The position numbers and the translations under genes were made by a program. From Microbacterium sp. 67-17 (GTDB lineage Bacteria; Actinomycetota; Actinomycetes; Actinomycetales; Microbacteriaceae): 55,392 nucleotides of DNA. Positions 27,338 to 36,642 of this stretch are shown piece by piece; the stretch's first letter is position 1, and each line of letters opens with the position of its first letter. The stretch lies in assembly GCF_001898325.1 (NCBI RefSeq), contig NZ_MKTR01000030.1:1-55392 (forward strand), written 5' to 3'. Below the pieces are notes generated by a model. The model ran no database searches, was not told the DNA's origin, and saw only the letters and a program-made list of their open reading frames with translations.

Positions 27338-29524
27338 TCAGTTCTTGGCGAGAGCCGCACGCTCCTGCTGACCAACCCGCCGTTCGATCTCGTCCGAAAG
27401 CGGACGGTGAGACAGCAACGCCGGATCGGCCGCGAGGATGTCTTCAGCAGCCGCCCGGGCGCGGGCGATGAGGTCGGCATCCGTCACGACGCGCAGGAGG
27501 CGCAGCGACGACCTCGCGCCGGACTGCGCTGCGCCCAGCACGTCCCCCTCGCCGCGCAGTTCGAGATCGACTTCGGCGAGGGCGAACCCATCGAGGGTCG
27601 CCGCCACAGCCTCCACGCGCGCACGCCCTGACGTTCCCTGCTCGCTCTCGGTGACGAGCAGACACAGTCCGGGCACAGAGCCCCGGCCGACCCGGCCGCG
27701 CAGCTGGTGCAACTGGGAAACCCCGAAGCGGTCGGCCTCGAGAATCACCATCGTCGACGCGTTGGGAACATCCACGCCCACCTCGACGACGGTCGTTGCG
27801 ATGAGAACGTCGATGCTCCCCGCGGCGAAGGCCTGCATGACAGCATCCTTCTGTTCCGCGGGCATCTTGCCATGGAGGATCTCGACCGTGAGTTTCTCGA
27901 ACGCCGGATGCCGCGACAACAGTTCAGCGACCTGGACAACGCCCCAGCGCGTCTTGCGCGACGATTCCTCTGCCGTCGCTTCGGCAGCGTCGCCCGCCGG
28001 AACATCGGCTACCTCGTCTGCTGCTGGCTTGCCCGCTGCAGCGGCATCGATTGACGGGCACACCACGAAGGCCTGACGACCCTGGGCTACCTCTTCGGCC
28101 ACGCGCTCCCACACGCGCGCGAACCACGCGGGGCGGTCGGCTATCGGCGCAACGAATGACTCGATACCGGCACGACCCGCGGGCATCGAGCGGATCGTGG
28201 AGACGTCGAGATCACCGAAGACCGTCATCGCAACGGTCCGGGGAATCGGCGTCGCGGTGAGCACGAGCGCGTGCGGCGTCGTCCCTTTCGCTCGCAGCGC
28301 CTCACGCTGGTCGACACCGAACCGGTGCTGCTCGTCAACAACGACCAGTCCGAGGTCAGCGAAGGTGGTCGCGTCGCTCAGGAGCGCGTGCGTGCCAACG
28401 ACAATGCGGGACTGCCCGGATGCGACGCGCAGCGCCGCCCGACGCCGCTCGGCCGCCGTCAACTGACCGGTCAGCAGCGTCGGCATCAGCTCGACCGCCA
28501 GGTCGGGGCCAAGCATCCGCGCGATCGAGCGCAGGTGCTGTGAAGCGAGAACCTCGGTCGGAGCGATGAGAGCGGACTGTCCGCCGCTCTGGGCTACTTG
28601 CAGCATTGCGCGCAACGCTACGAGCGTCTTACCCGACCCCACCTCGCCCTGAACGAGCCGATTCATGGGCCACTCGCCCACCAGGTCGCGGGAGATCTCA
28701 TCGCCGACCGACAGCTGATCGGGCGTGCGAGAGAACGGTAGCGCTGCGTCGAATCGTTCGAGCAGCGAGCCTGGCTCTCGCGGCGTCGCCGACATCGCCC
28801 GGACGAACTGGCGTTGCTGCAAGAGCGCGGTCTGAAGCACGAGCGCCTCATGCCAGCGCAGGGTCTGCCGAGCGGGCTCGACCTGATCCGGGAAGTCGGG
28901 CCGGTGAATGCGATCGAAAGCCATGCGATACGACAGCAGACCGTGAGCCCGCCGCAGATCTTCGGGAAGAGGCTCAGGCAGATCGTCGAGCCCGTCGAGA
29001 ACCATCCCCACGAACTTCGCGATCTGCCAGCTCGCCAGTGACGCCGTAGCCGGGTAGATCGGGACGGGAAGGTTCGCCGTGGCTTCGGCCGTGGCCCTCG
29101 CGCGGTCCTCATCGTCGAACAGCTCATAGTCGGGGTGGGCGAGCTGCAGCGACCTGCGGTACTCCCCAACTTTGCCTGCAAACACCCCACGCCTGCCGGG
29201 TGTCAGCTCTTTCATCCGCCACGACTGGTTGAAGAAGGTCAGGGTGAGTTCCCCGTTGCCGTCACTGATCACGACCTCGAGCAGAGATCCCCGGCGGTTC
29301 TGCATCCGCCGCTCGGAGGCCCGGCGGACCTCCGCGACGATCGTGACAGGTTCACCGATGGGCAGGGACGCAATGGGGGTGAGTTCCCCCCGTCGCGCGT
29401 AGCGACGGGGGTAATGCTCGAGCAGGTCACCCACCGTTCGCATCGCGAACGCACGCTCGAGAGCCTTGGCCGTCTTGCCGCCAAGCGCGCCATCCAGGCG
29501 CGACGACAGCGTAAGGGCGACCAT
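27338..29524 (-). CDS. recG: ATP-dependent DNA helicase RecG
   Basis: This 728-residue branch-migration helicase remodels stalled forks and Holliday junctions. An N-terminal wedge/OB domain (LLEHYPRRYARRGEL) is followed by the helicase core. Walker A is VQGEVGSGKTLVALRA, the DExH box is VVDEQHRFGVDQREAL, and motif III is LTATPIPRTVAMTVFGDLDV. Motif VI is QLRGRVGRG. The ATG at 29522-29524 fits the family N-terminus. An upstream open frame over rsmD is spurious. Its divergent neighbour is rsmD. Confidence 0.95.
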   Translation of the reverse strand: MVALTLSSRLDGALGGKTAKALERAFAMRTVGDLLEHYPRRYARRGELTPIASLPIGEPVTIVAEVRRASERRMQNRRGSLLEVVISDGNGELTLTFFNQSWRMKELTPGRRGVFAGKVGEYRRSLQLAHPDYELFDDEDRARATAEATANLPVPIYPATASLASWQIAKFVGMVLDGLDDLPEPLPEDLRRAHGLLSYRMAFDRIHRPDFPDQVEPARQTLRWHEALVLQTALLQQRQFVRAMSATPREPGSLLERFDAALPFSRTPDQLSVGDEISRDLVGEWPMNRLVQGEVGSGKTLVALRAMLQVAQSGGQSALIAPTEVLASQHLRSIARMLGPDLAVELMPTLLTGQLTAAERRRAALRVASGQSRIVVGTHALLSDATTFADLGLVVVDEQHRFGVDQREALRAKGTTPHALVLTATPIPRTVAMTVFGDLDVSTIRSMPAGRAGIESFVAPIADRPAWFARVWERVAEEVAQGRQAFVVCPSIDAAAAGKPAADEVADVPAGDAAEATAEESSRKTRWGVVQVAELLSRHPAFEKLTVEILHGKMPAEQKDAVMQAFAAGSIDVLIATTVVEVGVDVPNASTMVILEADRFGVSQLHQLRGRVGRGSVPGLCLLVTESEQGTSGRARVEAVAATLDGFALAEVDLELRGEGDVLGAAQSGARSSLRLLRVVTDADLIARARAAAEDILAADPALLSHRPLSDEIERRVGQQERAALAKN

Positions 29525-29609
29525 GCTCCTGAGTTTAGGCAGAGCATCCGACGCGCGGATGCCGAGGCTGCGCCCGCCGCGGCGCTGTGCCGGTTTGTAC
29601 AGTGGACGC

Positions 29610-30215
29610 GTGACACGGATCATCGCCGGCGCCGCCGGCTCCCTGACCCTCGAGGTTCCGGGAAGCGGCACGCGACCGACCAGCGACCGGGTCCGCGAGT
29701 CGATCTTCGGTTCGCTCGACGCCGCCGACGCCATCGCCGGCGCCCGGGTGCTCGACCTCTATGCCGGGTCGGGGGCGCTGGGGCTTGAGGCACTCAGTCG
29801 GGGCGCGACATCCGTCGACCTCGTCGAGAAATCTCCTCGGGCGGCGAGCGTCATCGAACGCAACGCTCAGCGCGTGCGGCACGCTGCCGGCGGCGCATAC
29901 CGCGTGCATCGAACCTCAGCGGATGCCTACCTCGCTGCCGCGCGCGAACCGTACGCGCTGGTCTTCATCGACCCGCCGTACGACCTGGGCGAGGAGGACC
30001 TCGCCCAGGTGCTCCGGCTGCTCGTCCCTTCGCTCGCTCCGGACGCAATCGTCGTGACCGAGCGTGCCGCGCGTTCCCCCGAGCCTGTGCTTCCTACCGG
30101 ACTCATGCTCGAACGCCAACGCCGGTACGGTGACACGGCAGTCTGGTGGCTCCGGTGCGTGGCAAGCGTCGCTGACGCGGACGATCAGCCGAGCGACGCG
30201 TCCCAGTCGCGATAG
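29610..30215 (+). CDS. rsmD: 16S rRNA (guanine966-N2)-methyltransferase
   Basis: This 201-residue SAM-dependent methyltransferase begins with RIIAGAAGSLTLEVP. It shows TRPTSDRVRESIFGSL, the SAM-binding VLDLYAGSGALGLEALSRG, and the catalytic FIDPPYD (NPPY-type). The GTG at 29610 is the start. The last 31 bp overlap the convergent thiL 3' end. The start-to-start distance to divergent recG is 85 bp. Confidence 0.93.
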   Translation: MTRIIAGAAGSLTLEVPGSGTRPTSDRVRESIFGSLDAADAIAGARVLDLYAGSGALGLEALSRGATSVDLVEKSPRAASVIERNAQRVRHAAGGAYRVHRTSADAYLAAAREPYALVFIDPPYDLGEEDLAQVLRLLVPSLAPDAIVVTERAARSPEPVLPTGLMLERQRRYGDTAVWWLRCVASVADADDQPSDASQSR

Positions 30216-31168
30216 GGATCCCACCCGCCGTTACCCTCATAGCCGGCACCGTCGACCAGGACCGGGGCCTCTCCGCGCTCACGGACCACCCCGATGATCC
30301 GGAAGCCGTCGGGCACGGCATCCGTCGTTGGGAAGGTCGCCAGGAGGCCGTGGTCCTCGCCGCCGGAGAGGGCGTCGTCGGGGTGCGGGCCGAGCGCATC
30401 CCGGTGCAGGTCAAGGGTGACACCGGATGCCGCCGCCATGCGCCCGGCGTCAAGGACGAGGCCGTCCGACAGATCCATCATGGCCGACGCACCCGCAATC
30501 GCACCCCTCACCCCGTCGGCGATATGCGGTGAAGGCCGAAGCTGCGCGTCGAGCTCCCGCGCCTCCTCGGCCGTGAGACCCGCCCGGTCTACTGCGATCG
30601 GGTTGCCGGCGGCATCCCGGAAGCGGTCGAAGAGGAGGCGCAAGCCGCGAGCTGCATCTCCGAGATTCCCGGAAGCGGCGACGATGTCTCCGACCCGCGC
30701 GCCCGATCGACGCACCGCAGGGCGACCCTCGAGGGTGCCGAGCGCGGTCACGGCGACGGTGAGCACGTCGGACACCGTCAGATCACCGCCCTCCACGACG
30801 CAACCCGGTGCGAGCTCGTCACACCCGGCGCGAAGCCCGCGGGCGAGGTCGACGACGAAAGACAGGCGAGTGGCATCGGGCATCGCGAGGGCGACCAGAA
30901 GCGATGTCGGGCGCGCGCCCATCGCCGCGATATCGGCGAGATTGACCGCCGCGGCCTTCCACCCGAGGTCGAAGCCGCTCGACCAGGCGAGGCGAAAGTC
31001 CGGACCGTGCACGAGCGTGTCAACCGTCGCGACGACACGCCCATCGGGTGCCGCTAGCACGGCTGCGTCATCCCCCGGCCCCACCTCCGCCGCAGACGGA
31101 CCCAGCTCACGCAGGATGGCAGAGAGAATCTCGCCCTCCGAGAGCTCACCGACCCAGGGATCCTGCAT
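30185..31168 (-). CDS. thiL: Thiamine-monophosphate kinase
   Basis: This 327-residue AIR-synthase-fold enzyme phosphorylates thiamine phosphate to thiamine diphosphate. The metal/ATP motif EVGPGDDAAVLAAPDG and the VEGGDLTVSDVLTVAVT segment are clear. MMDLSDGLVLDAGRMA and LSGGEDHGLLATFP complete the pattern. The ATG at 31166-31168 is the start. Its 3' end overlaps rsmD tail-to-tail by 31 bp. Confidence 0.93.
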   Translation of the reverse strand: MQDPWVGELSEGEILSAILRELGPSAAEVGPGDDAAVLAAPDGRVVATVDTLVHGPDFRLAWSSGFDLGWKAAAVNLADIAAMGARPTSLLVALAMPDATRLSFVVDLARGLRAGCDELAPGCVVEGGDLTVSDVLTVAVTALGTLEGRPAVRRSGARVGDIVAASGNLGDAARGLRLLFDRFRDAAGNPIAVDRAGLTAEEARELDAQLRPSPHIADGVRGAIAGASAMMDLSDGLVLDAGRMAAASGVTLDLHRDALGPHPDDALSGGEDHGLLATFPTTDAVPDGFRIIGVVRERGEAPVLVDGAGYEGNGGWDPYRDWDASLG

Positions 31169-31201
31169 CGCTCCACGCTACCGCGGCGGTAGATTGGACC
31201 A

Positions 31202-31702
31202 ATGCCACTCGCCCGCCGCGCCTCCGCCGCGGCGGTCCTGTGCACGACGAGCCTCCTCGCGCTCGCCGCCTGCAGCACGACGGTGTCGATGCAGCCGGCG
31301 CCCGATGCGAACAACCCGCACTGTGCTGATGTGACAGTCCGGTTCCCTCAGACCCTCGATGGTTTTGAGCGCCGGTGGACGGATGCACAGTCCACCGGCG
31401 CCTGGGGCGAGGGCGGCAGGAGCAACATTCTTGTATCTTGCGGCGTCACGGTTCCCGGCCCGACTACCCTCCCGTGCTCGACCCTGAGTGGTGTCGACTG
31501 GATCGTCGACGACACCGACGCTCCGTATTACCGGATCACATCGTTCGGCACCGATCCTGCCGTCGAGGTCTACCTTGACAGCGACACGGTCTCAAGTGCC
31601 GAGGTCCTCGACACGCTCGGGAACATCATCGTCGACACACTCCCCGTGAACGGTCTCGAGTGCACTGACCAGGTCAGCAGTCCCTCACCCACAGACGGGT
31701 GA
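31202..31702 (+). CDS. DUF3515 family lipoprotein
   Basis: This 166-residue exported protein has a signal peptide (RRASAAAVLCTTSLLALAAC) ending in an LAAC lipobox, so the mature N-terminal Cys should be lipidated. The body contains four more cysteines (HCADV, SCGV, PCSTL, ECTDQ) and matches the actinobacterial DUF3515 pattern. The function is unknown. It sits between thiL (divergent) and ddl (convergent), a conserved actinobacterial location. Confidence 0.85.
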   Translation: MPLARRASAAAVLCTTSLLALAACSTTVSMQPAPDANNPHCADVTVRFPQTLDGFERRWTDAQSTGAWGEGGRSNILVSCGVTVPGPTTLPCSTLSGVDWIVDDTDAPYYRITSFGTDPAVEVYLDSDTVSSAEVLDTLGNIIVDTLPVNGLECTDQVSSPSPTDG

Positions 31703-31730
31703 GCGCGGCACGACTATCGTCGCGGGGCTG

Positions 31731-32816
31731 TCACCGGCGCGCCAGAGCGGTGTCGAGAAGATCGCTGATCAACTCGGCGTACGTCATCCCCGACGCGATC
31801 CAACACTTCGGGAACATCGAGATCGGCGTGAAGCCGGGCATGGTGTTCAACTCGTTGACGTAGATCCCCGCCGGAGTAAGGAAGAAGTCGACGCGCGCGA
31901 GTCCCCGCCCGCCGACGGCATCGAAGGCGCGGATCGCCGCTGCCTGCAAGGCAGCGATCTCGTCATCCGTGAGCACGGCAGGACACACGACCTCGGCTCC
32001 GTCACCGCCGAGATACTTGCCTTCGAAGTCGTAGAACTCGCGTGTGGTCAACACGATCTCGCCCGGCAGCGACGCGCGCGCTGGCGCGCCCGGCGTCTCG
32101 AGCACGGCTACCTCGATCTCGCGTCCGACGATCGCGGTCTCAACGAGCGCCTTGTCATCCTCGGCGAGCGCAAGCTCGACGGCGGCGTCGAATTCGTCCC
32201 AGTCGTGGACTTTGGAGACACCGACGCTGGAGCCTGCCCGCGACGGCTTGACGAAGTTCGGCACGCCGAGCGTGCGGGCAGCCTGCCGCGCGGCATCCGG
32301 ATCCGAAGCCCAGGAGTCGCGCGTGATCGTGACCCACGGCGCGACTGTCACACCGGATGCCTGCAGCACGATCTTCATGAAGTGCTTGTCCATGCACAGC
32401 GCCGAATCCAACACGCCGCCTCCCGCATACGGGATGCCGAGGGTGTCGAGAAAGCCCTGGACTGTGCCGTCCTCGCCGTGGACTCCGTGAAGGATCGGCA
32501 GGACCACGTCGAGCGAGCCGAGCGTGTCAACAGTGCCGTCTGCGCGGCGCACGCGCAGCACGCGGTCGGCACCGCCTTCGGGCCAGAGCACGCGGGTGCC
32601 GTTGTCGCTCACCTCGGGAAGGTGCGCGGCATCGAGGGCGAACTTGTCGGGGTCGTCCTCTTCGAGGACGAAGACGCCGTCGCGGGTGATGCCGACCGGG
32701 ATGACCCGGAAGCGCTCACGATCGAGTGCCCGCAGCACCCCTCCCGCCGTGACGGAGCTGATCGAGTGCTCGCTGGAGCGACCGCCAAACAGCACCGCCA
32801 CCGTCGCCTGTGCCAT
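31731..32816 (-). CDS. ddl: D-alanine--D-alanine ligase
   Basis: This 361-residue ATP-grasp ligase makes the D-Ala-D-Ala dipeptide for peptidoglycan. It shows VAVLFGGRSSEHSISSVTAG, VLPILHGVHGEDGTVQGFL, FVKPSRAGSSVGVSKV and the C-terminal metal site RGLARVDFFLT plus VNELNTMPGFTPISMFP. The first 101 bp lie inside the 3' end of gpsA in another frame. Confidence 0.95.
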   Translation of the reverse strand: MAQATVAVLFGGRSSEHSISSVTAGGVLRALDRERFRVIPVGITRDGVFVLEEDDPDKFALDAAHLPEVSDNGTRVLWPEGGADRVLRVRRADGTVDTLGSLDVVLPILHGVHGEDGTVQGFLDTLGIPYAGGGVLDSALCMDKHFMKIVLQASGVTVAPWVTITRDSWASDPDAARQAARTLGVPNFVKPSRAGSSVGVSKVHDWDEFDAAVELALAEDDKALVETAIVGREIEVAVLETPGAPARASLPGEIVLTTREFYDFEGKYLGGDGAEVVCPAVLTDDEIAALQAAAIRAFDAVGGRGLARVDFFLTPAGIYVNELNTMPGFTPISMFPKCWIASGMTYAELISDLLDTALARR

Positions 32817-33852
32817 TCTGCGTCCTCTCGCCCTGGGGTTCGTCGTCGTCCGTTGTGAGGTGCGGCGCGATGTCCTTCGGGTTCATCGTGCCGTCCAGAA
32901 CCATCTTCACCTGCTCGACGATGGGCATGTGGATGCCCGACTCCGCGGCAAGTGCCAGGACGGGGGCAACGGAGGCAAGACCTTCGGCGGTCTGCTCCAT
33001 CTGCTTCACCACGTCCTGGAAGCTGTAGCCCTGACCGAGAAGTCGGCCGGCTGTGTTGTTCCGGCTGAGCGGGGACTGGCAGGTGGCGATCAGATCACCG
33101 AGCCCCGCGAGCCCCTGGAGGGTCGCGGGGTGCGCGCCCTGAGCGACGGCGAAGTCCGTCATCTCGACAAGGCCGCGCGTGATGATCGAAGCCTTCGTGT
33201 TCTCGCCGTACCCGACGCCGTCGACGATGCCGATCGCCACCGCGATCAAGTTCTTGAGCACGCCGCCGAACTCCGTTCCCACGACATCCGTGTTCACGAA
33301 CGTCCGGAAGTACGAGTTGCGGGCGCGCCGGGCCACGGCATCCGCTGTCTCCTGGCTGCTGGATGCGATGACCGCCGCTGTCGGCTGTTCTTTCGCGATC
33401 TCCAGGGCCAGGTTGGGGCCGGATGCGACAGCGATGAGGTCAGGGTCGCATCGCAGCTCCTGCTCGATCACCTGACTCATCCGCAGGCCGCTCTTGCGCT
33501 CGACACCCTTCATGAGCGATACGACGGGAACGCCGGCGTCGGCGATGAGGGGACGGATCGTCTTGAGATTCTGACGCAGCGCTTGGCTCGGCACTGACAG
33601 GTAGATCTGCTCTGCTCCCGCGAGCGCCTCTTCCAGCCGGGATGTCGCTGTCATAGAGCGAGGAAGATTGATGCCCGGGAGGTAGTGGCTGTTGCGCTTG
33701 GCCTCCGTGATCTCGGCGGCAAGCTCGGGCCGCCGAGCCCACATCGTGACCTGGGCGCCTCCGTCGGCAAGGATCTTGCCGAACGTGGTCCCCCAGCTTC
33801 CAGCACCGACCACGGTCACCCGGGGACGCGCGGCATCCGCTTTACGACTCAA
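32716..33852 (-). CDS. gpsA: NAD(P)-dependent glycerol-3-phosphate dehydrogenase
   Basis: This 378-residue enzyme makes sn-glycerol 3-phosphate for phospholipids. The dinucleotide-binding motif is VTVVGAGSWGTTFG. The active-site lysine region GTEFGGVLKNLIAVAIGI and NTKASIITRGLVEM follow. The probable start is TTG at 33850-33852, with AAGGAG about 10 nt upstream inside plsC; no good ATG exists. The C-terminal tail after about residue 345 is poorly conserved (Gly/Arg/Gln-rich) and overlaps the first 101 bp of ddl. The family typically ends near 335-345 residues. Confidence 0.92.
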   Translation of the reverse strand: MSRKADAARPRVTVVGAGSWGTTFGKILADGGAQVTMWARRPELAAEITEAKRNSHYLPGINLPRSMTATSRLEEALAGAEQIYLSVPSQALRQNLKTIRPLIADAGVPVVSLMKGVERKSGLRMSQVIEQELRCDPDLIAVASGPNLALEIAKEQPTAAVIASSSQETADAVARRARNSYFRTFVNTDVVGTEFGGVLKNLIAVAIGIVDGVGYGENTKASIITRGLVEMTDFAVAQGAHPATLQGLAGLGDLIATCQSPLSRNNTAGRLLGQGYSFQDVVKQMEQTAEGLASVAPVLALAAESGIHMPIVEQVKMVLDGTMNPKDIAPHLTTDDDEPQGERTQNGTGDGGGAVWRSLQRALDQLRHGGRGAAGTRS

Positions 33853-34606
33853 GGCGCCCGGTCTCCTTCTGCCCGTGGGATGCCGGATCCCATCGCTCGG
33901 CGGGCGGAGCCTGTTCGCGCAACACGCCCTCAAGGCGAGCAATCTCGGCCATCAAGAGGTCGGTCGCTGCGACAAGGGCGGATGCCTCGCGGGTGCGTCC
34001 CACGAAAGCCGAGAGATCCAGCGGGTCTCCCACGAGAACGCGCACGCGCTTGCGCAGCGGCCACAGGCTCAGCTTGCCGTAGCGCGGCAGGATGCGCTGC
34101 ACCCCCCAGTGGGCGACAGGGATCAGCGGGATGCCGCCCTCGAGGGCCAAGCGCACGGCACCGGTCTTGCCCCGCATGGGCCACAGGTCGGGGTCGCGGG
34201 TGAGGCTGCCCTCGGGGTAAACGATCACCCCGCGACCCTCTTCCACGAGATGCTCCGCCTGAGCCATGGTCTGCTTGGCAGAGCCTGCGGACGACGCCCG
34301 CGCAACCGGGATCATGCCCGTGGCACGAAGGACCGCACCGAGGACAGGAATTCGGAACAGACTCTCCTTCGCCATGAAGCGCGGCGCCCGTCCCATCCCC
34401 CACACCGCTCGCGCGACGATGATCGGGTCGAATTCACTCATGTGGTTCGGCGCGAGGACGAAGGCTCCCTCGCGGGGCAGCTTGTGGCCGTCGTCGATGT
34501 CCACCCGCGCCACGATTCCCAGCAACGGCACCACGATCGCTGCCAGCGGCCAGAAGACACTGGGCCGCGTCTTCTCCGAGGAGGCTCGCGGTTTGGGGTC
34601 GCCCAT
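33842..34606 (-). CDS. plsC: 1-acyl-sn-glycerol-3-phosphate acyltransferase
   Basis: This 254-residue membrane-associated PlsC-type acyltransferase shows the HX4D motif as APNHMSEFDPIIVA. Also visible are the substrate-binding IVYPEGSLTRD (the EGS/T block) and PLIPVAHWGVQRILP. One hydrophobic N-terminal segment is present (VFWPLAAIVVPLLGIVA). Its stop overlaps the gpsA start region by 11 bp, and it begins 1 bp after murA ends. The order murA-plsC-gpsA-ddl links lipid and wall synthesis. Confidence 0.92.
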   Translation of the reverse strand: MGDPKPRASSEKTRPSVFWPLAAIVVPLLGIVARVDIDDGHKLPREGAFVLAPNHMSEFDPIIVARAVWGMGRAPRFMAKESLFRIPVLGAVLRATGMIPVARASSAGSAKQTMAQAEHLVEEGRGVIVYPEGSLTRDPDLWPMRGKTGAVRLALEGGIPLIPVAHWGVQRILPRYGKLSLWPLRKRVRVLVGDPLDLSAFVGRTREASALVAATDLLMAEIARLEGVLREQAPPAERWDPASHGQKETGRLES

Positions 34607-34607
34607 A

Positions 34608-35975
34608 TCAGCCGACGATATCGAAATCTGCGCCGAGTGCCGAAAGCTTGGTGAAGAGCTTCTCGTACCCGCGGCTCAGGATCCCGACGCCGCGGACGGT
34701 TGACTCGCCGTCGGCAGCAAGGGCTGCGATCAGGTGGCTGTATCCGCCGCGAAGGTCAGGTACGACGACGTCGGCGCCGTGGAGCGGCGTGGGGCCGGTC
34801 ACGACAGCAGCCTGCTCCAGAGCTCGGCGTGGAACGCGACGGTACGGCGCGTCCAGGCCATCGCGGTGCACGACGATGCTGGCGCCCATCTTGTTCAAGG
34901 CGTCAGTGAACCCGAACCGGTTCTCATACACGGTTTCGTGCACGACGGACTCGCCCTCGGCCTGCGTGAGCGCGACGATGAGTGGCTGCTGCCAGTCGGT
35001 CATGAACCCGGGGTGCACGTCCGTCTCGACGATGACCGGCTTGAGCGGCCCACCGCGGCGGAACTGGATGCCGTCCTCGCGCACATCGAACCAGCCACCA
35101 GCCTTGCGGTAGATGTTCAAGAAGGTCAGCATCTCCTGCTGCTTCGCGCCCTCGACGAAGATGTCACCGTCGGTCGCGAGTGCTGCGGACGCCCAGGACG
35201 CTGCTTCGTTGCGGTCGAAGATGCAGCGGTGGTCGTATCCCGTGAGCGCATCGACACCCTCGATGAGGATGACGCGGTTGGGCTCGTAGGAGATGATCGC
35301 GCCCATCTTCTGCAGCACGGCGATGAGATCCATGATCTCGGGCTCGATTGCCGCACCCCGAAGCTCGGTCACTCCAGCAGCGCGAACGGCAGTCAACAAC
35401 ACCTGTTCGGTCGCGCCGACACTCGGGTACGGCAGCTCGATGTTCGCGCCGTGCAGCCCCTCCGGCGCCGAGAGACGGATGCCGGTCGGCAACTTCTCGA
35501 CGACGGCGCCGAACTGGCGGAGTGCATCCAGGTGGAAGTTGATCGGACGGTCGCCGATGCGGCATCCGCCGAGGTCGGGGATGAACGCCTCGCCGAGCAG
35601 GTGCAGCAGCGGGCCGCAGAACAGGATCGGAATCCGGGAAGCACCGGCGTGAGCGTCGATCTCTTCCATGTGGGCCGAGACGGCATCCGTCGGATCGAGC
35701 ACGAGCGAGCCCGGCTCAGCTCCGTCCGTGACCTTCACCCCGTGGACTTCGAGCAGGGAACGGACCACCCGCACATCGCTGATCTGCGGCACATCACGCA
35801 GGGTGCTCGGCGAATCGCCGAGCAGGGATGCCACCATCGCCTTGGTCGCGAGATTCTTCGCACCCGTGACAGTCACCCGTCCGCGCAGCGGGCGTCCGCC
35901 GCGCACCAGCAGCACCTCGCCGGCCGGTTCGGTACCTGCCGCCTGCGCGGCTTCATCGCTCAGAAGCATCTTCAT
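34608..35975 (-). CDS. murA: UDP-N-acetylglucosamine 1-carboxyvinyltransferase
   Basis: This 455-residue EPSP-synthase-fold enzyme performs the first committed step of peptidoglycan synthesis. The conserved Lys-Asn pair is in VTVTGAKNLATKAMVASLL. The catalytic, fosfomycin-target cysteine is in DLGGCRIGDRPINFHL. The loop sequence differs in detail from the E. coli enzyme, but both key sites remain. YPSVGATEQVLLTAV and FMTDWQQPLIVALTQAEG are typical. It starts at ATG 35973-35975. A TATAAG-like -10 lies about 20 bp upstream in the leuD-murA gap. Confidence 0.92.
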   Translation of the reverse strand: MKMLLSDEAAQAAGTEPAGEVLLVRGGRPLRGRVTVTGAKNLATKAMVASLLGDSPSTLRDVPQISDVRVVRSLLEVHGVKVTDGAEPGSLVLDPTDAVSAHMEEIDAHAGASRIPILFCGPLLHLLGEAFIPDLGGCRIGDRPINFHLDALRQFGAVVEKLPTGIRLSAPEGLHGANIELPYPSVGATEQVLLTAVRAAGVTELRGAAIEPEIMDLIAVLQKMGAIISYEPNRVILIEGVDALTGYDHRCIFDRNEAASWASAALATDGDIFVEGAKQQEMLTFLNIYRKAGGWFDVREDGIQFRRGGPLKPVIVETDVHPGFMTDWQQPLIVALTQAEGESVVHETVYENRFGFTDALNKMGASIVVHRDGLDAPYRRVPRRALEQAAVVTGPTPLHGADVVVPDLRGGYSHLIAALAADGESTVRGVGILSRGYEKLFTKLSALGADFDIVG

Positions 35976-36044
35976 CCGGGATGGACCTCACTTATATCTC
36001 GGCACCGCGAGACCGATCGGGTCTGCTGATGCCTCGGTAGTCGG

Positions 36045-36641
36045 CTACGGAACGGGGAGGGTTCGCGGCCGCCAGGATGCGCGGCGCGACTCGAACTGGG
36101 TGATCGCTTCTTCGTTTCGCAGTGTGAGCCCGATATCGTCGAGCCCCTCCAGGAGCCGCCATCTAGTGTAATCGTCGATGTCGAAAGCGACCTGAAGGTC
36201 GCCGACCGTCGCGGTGCGCGCCTCGAGATCCACGGTCATCTGCACACCCGGGTCGGCATCGATCACGTCCCAGATCGCCTCGAGATCGCTCTCGCTGATG
36301 ACGCCGGTGAGCAAGCCCTGCTTGCCCGAGTTGCCGCGGAAGATATCCGCGAACTTGGGGCTGAGCACCACGCGGAAGCCATAGTCACGCAATGCCCAGA
36401 CGGCGTGCTCGCGGCTGGATCCGGTGCCGAAGTCGGGGCCGGCGACGAGGATCGAGGCGGTTGCGAAGGTCGGCTGGTTCAGGATGAACTCGGGGTCCTG
36501 ACGCCAGTTGGCGAACAGCGCATCCTCGAAGCCGGTCTTCGTGACGCGCTTGAGGTAGACGGCGGGGATGATCTGGTCTGTGTCGACGGCCGAGCGCTTC
36601 AGCGGGGCCACGACACCGGTGTGGGTGACGAACTTGTCCAT
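36045..36641 (-). CDS. leuD: 3-isopropylmalate dehydratase, small subunit
   Basis: This 198-residue subunit of the leucine-pathway isomerase begins [20 protein letters not shown]. It has [19 protein letters not shown], the substrate-loop sequence [17 protein letters not shown] and [15 protein letters not shown]. The ATG at 36639-36641 is 1 bp after the leuC stop, so the pair is cotranscribed and makes the LeuC-LeuD heterodimer. Confidence 0.95.
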   Translation of the reverse strand: MDKFVTHTGVVAPLKRSAVDTDQIIPAVYLKRVTKTGFEDALFANWRQDPEFILNQPTFATASILVAGPDFGTGSSREHAVWALRDYGFRVVLSPKFADIFRGNSGKQGLLTGVISESDLEAIWDVIDADPGVQMTVDLEARTATVGDLQVAFDIDDYTRWRLLEGLDDIGLTLRNEEAITQFESRRASWRPRTLPVP

Positions 36642-36642
36642 G

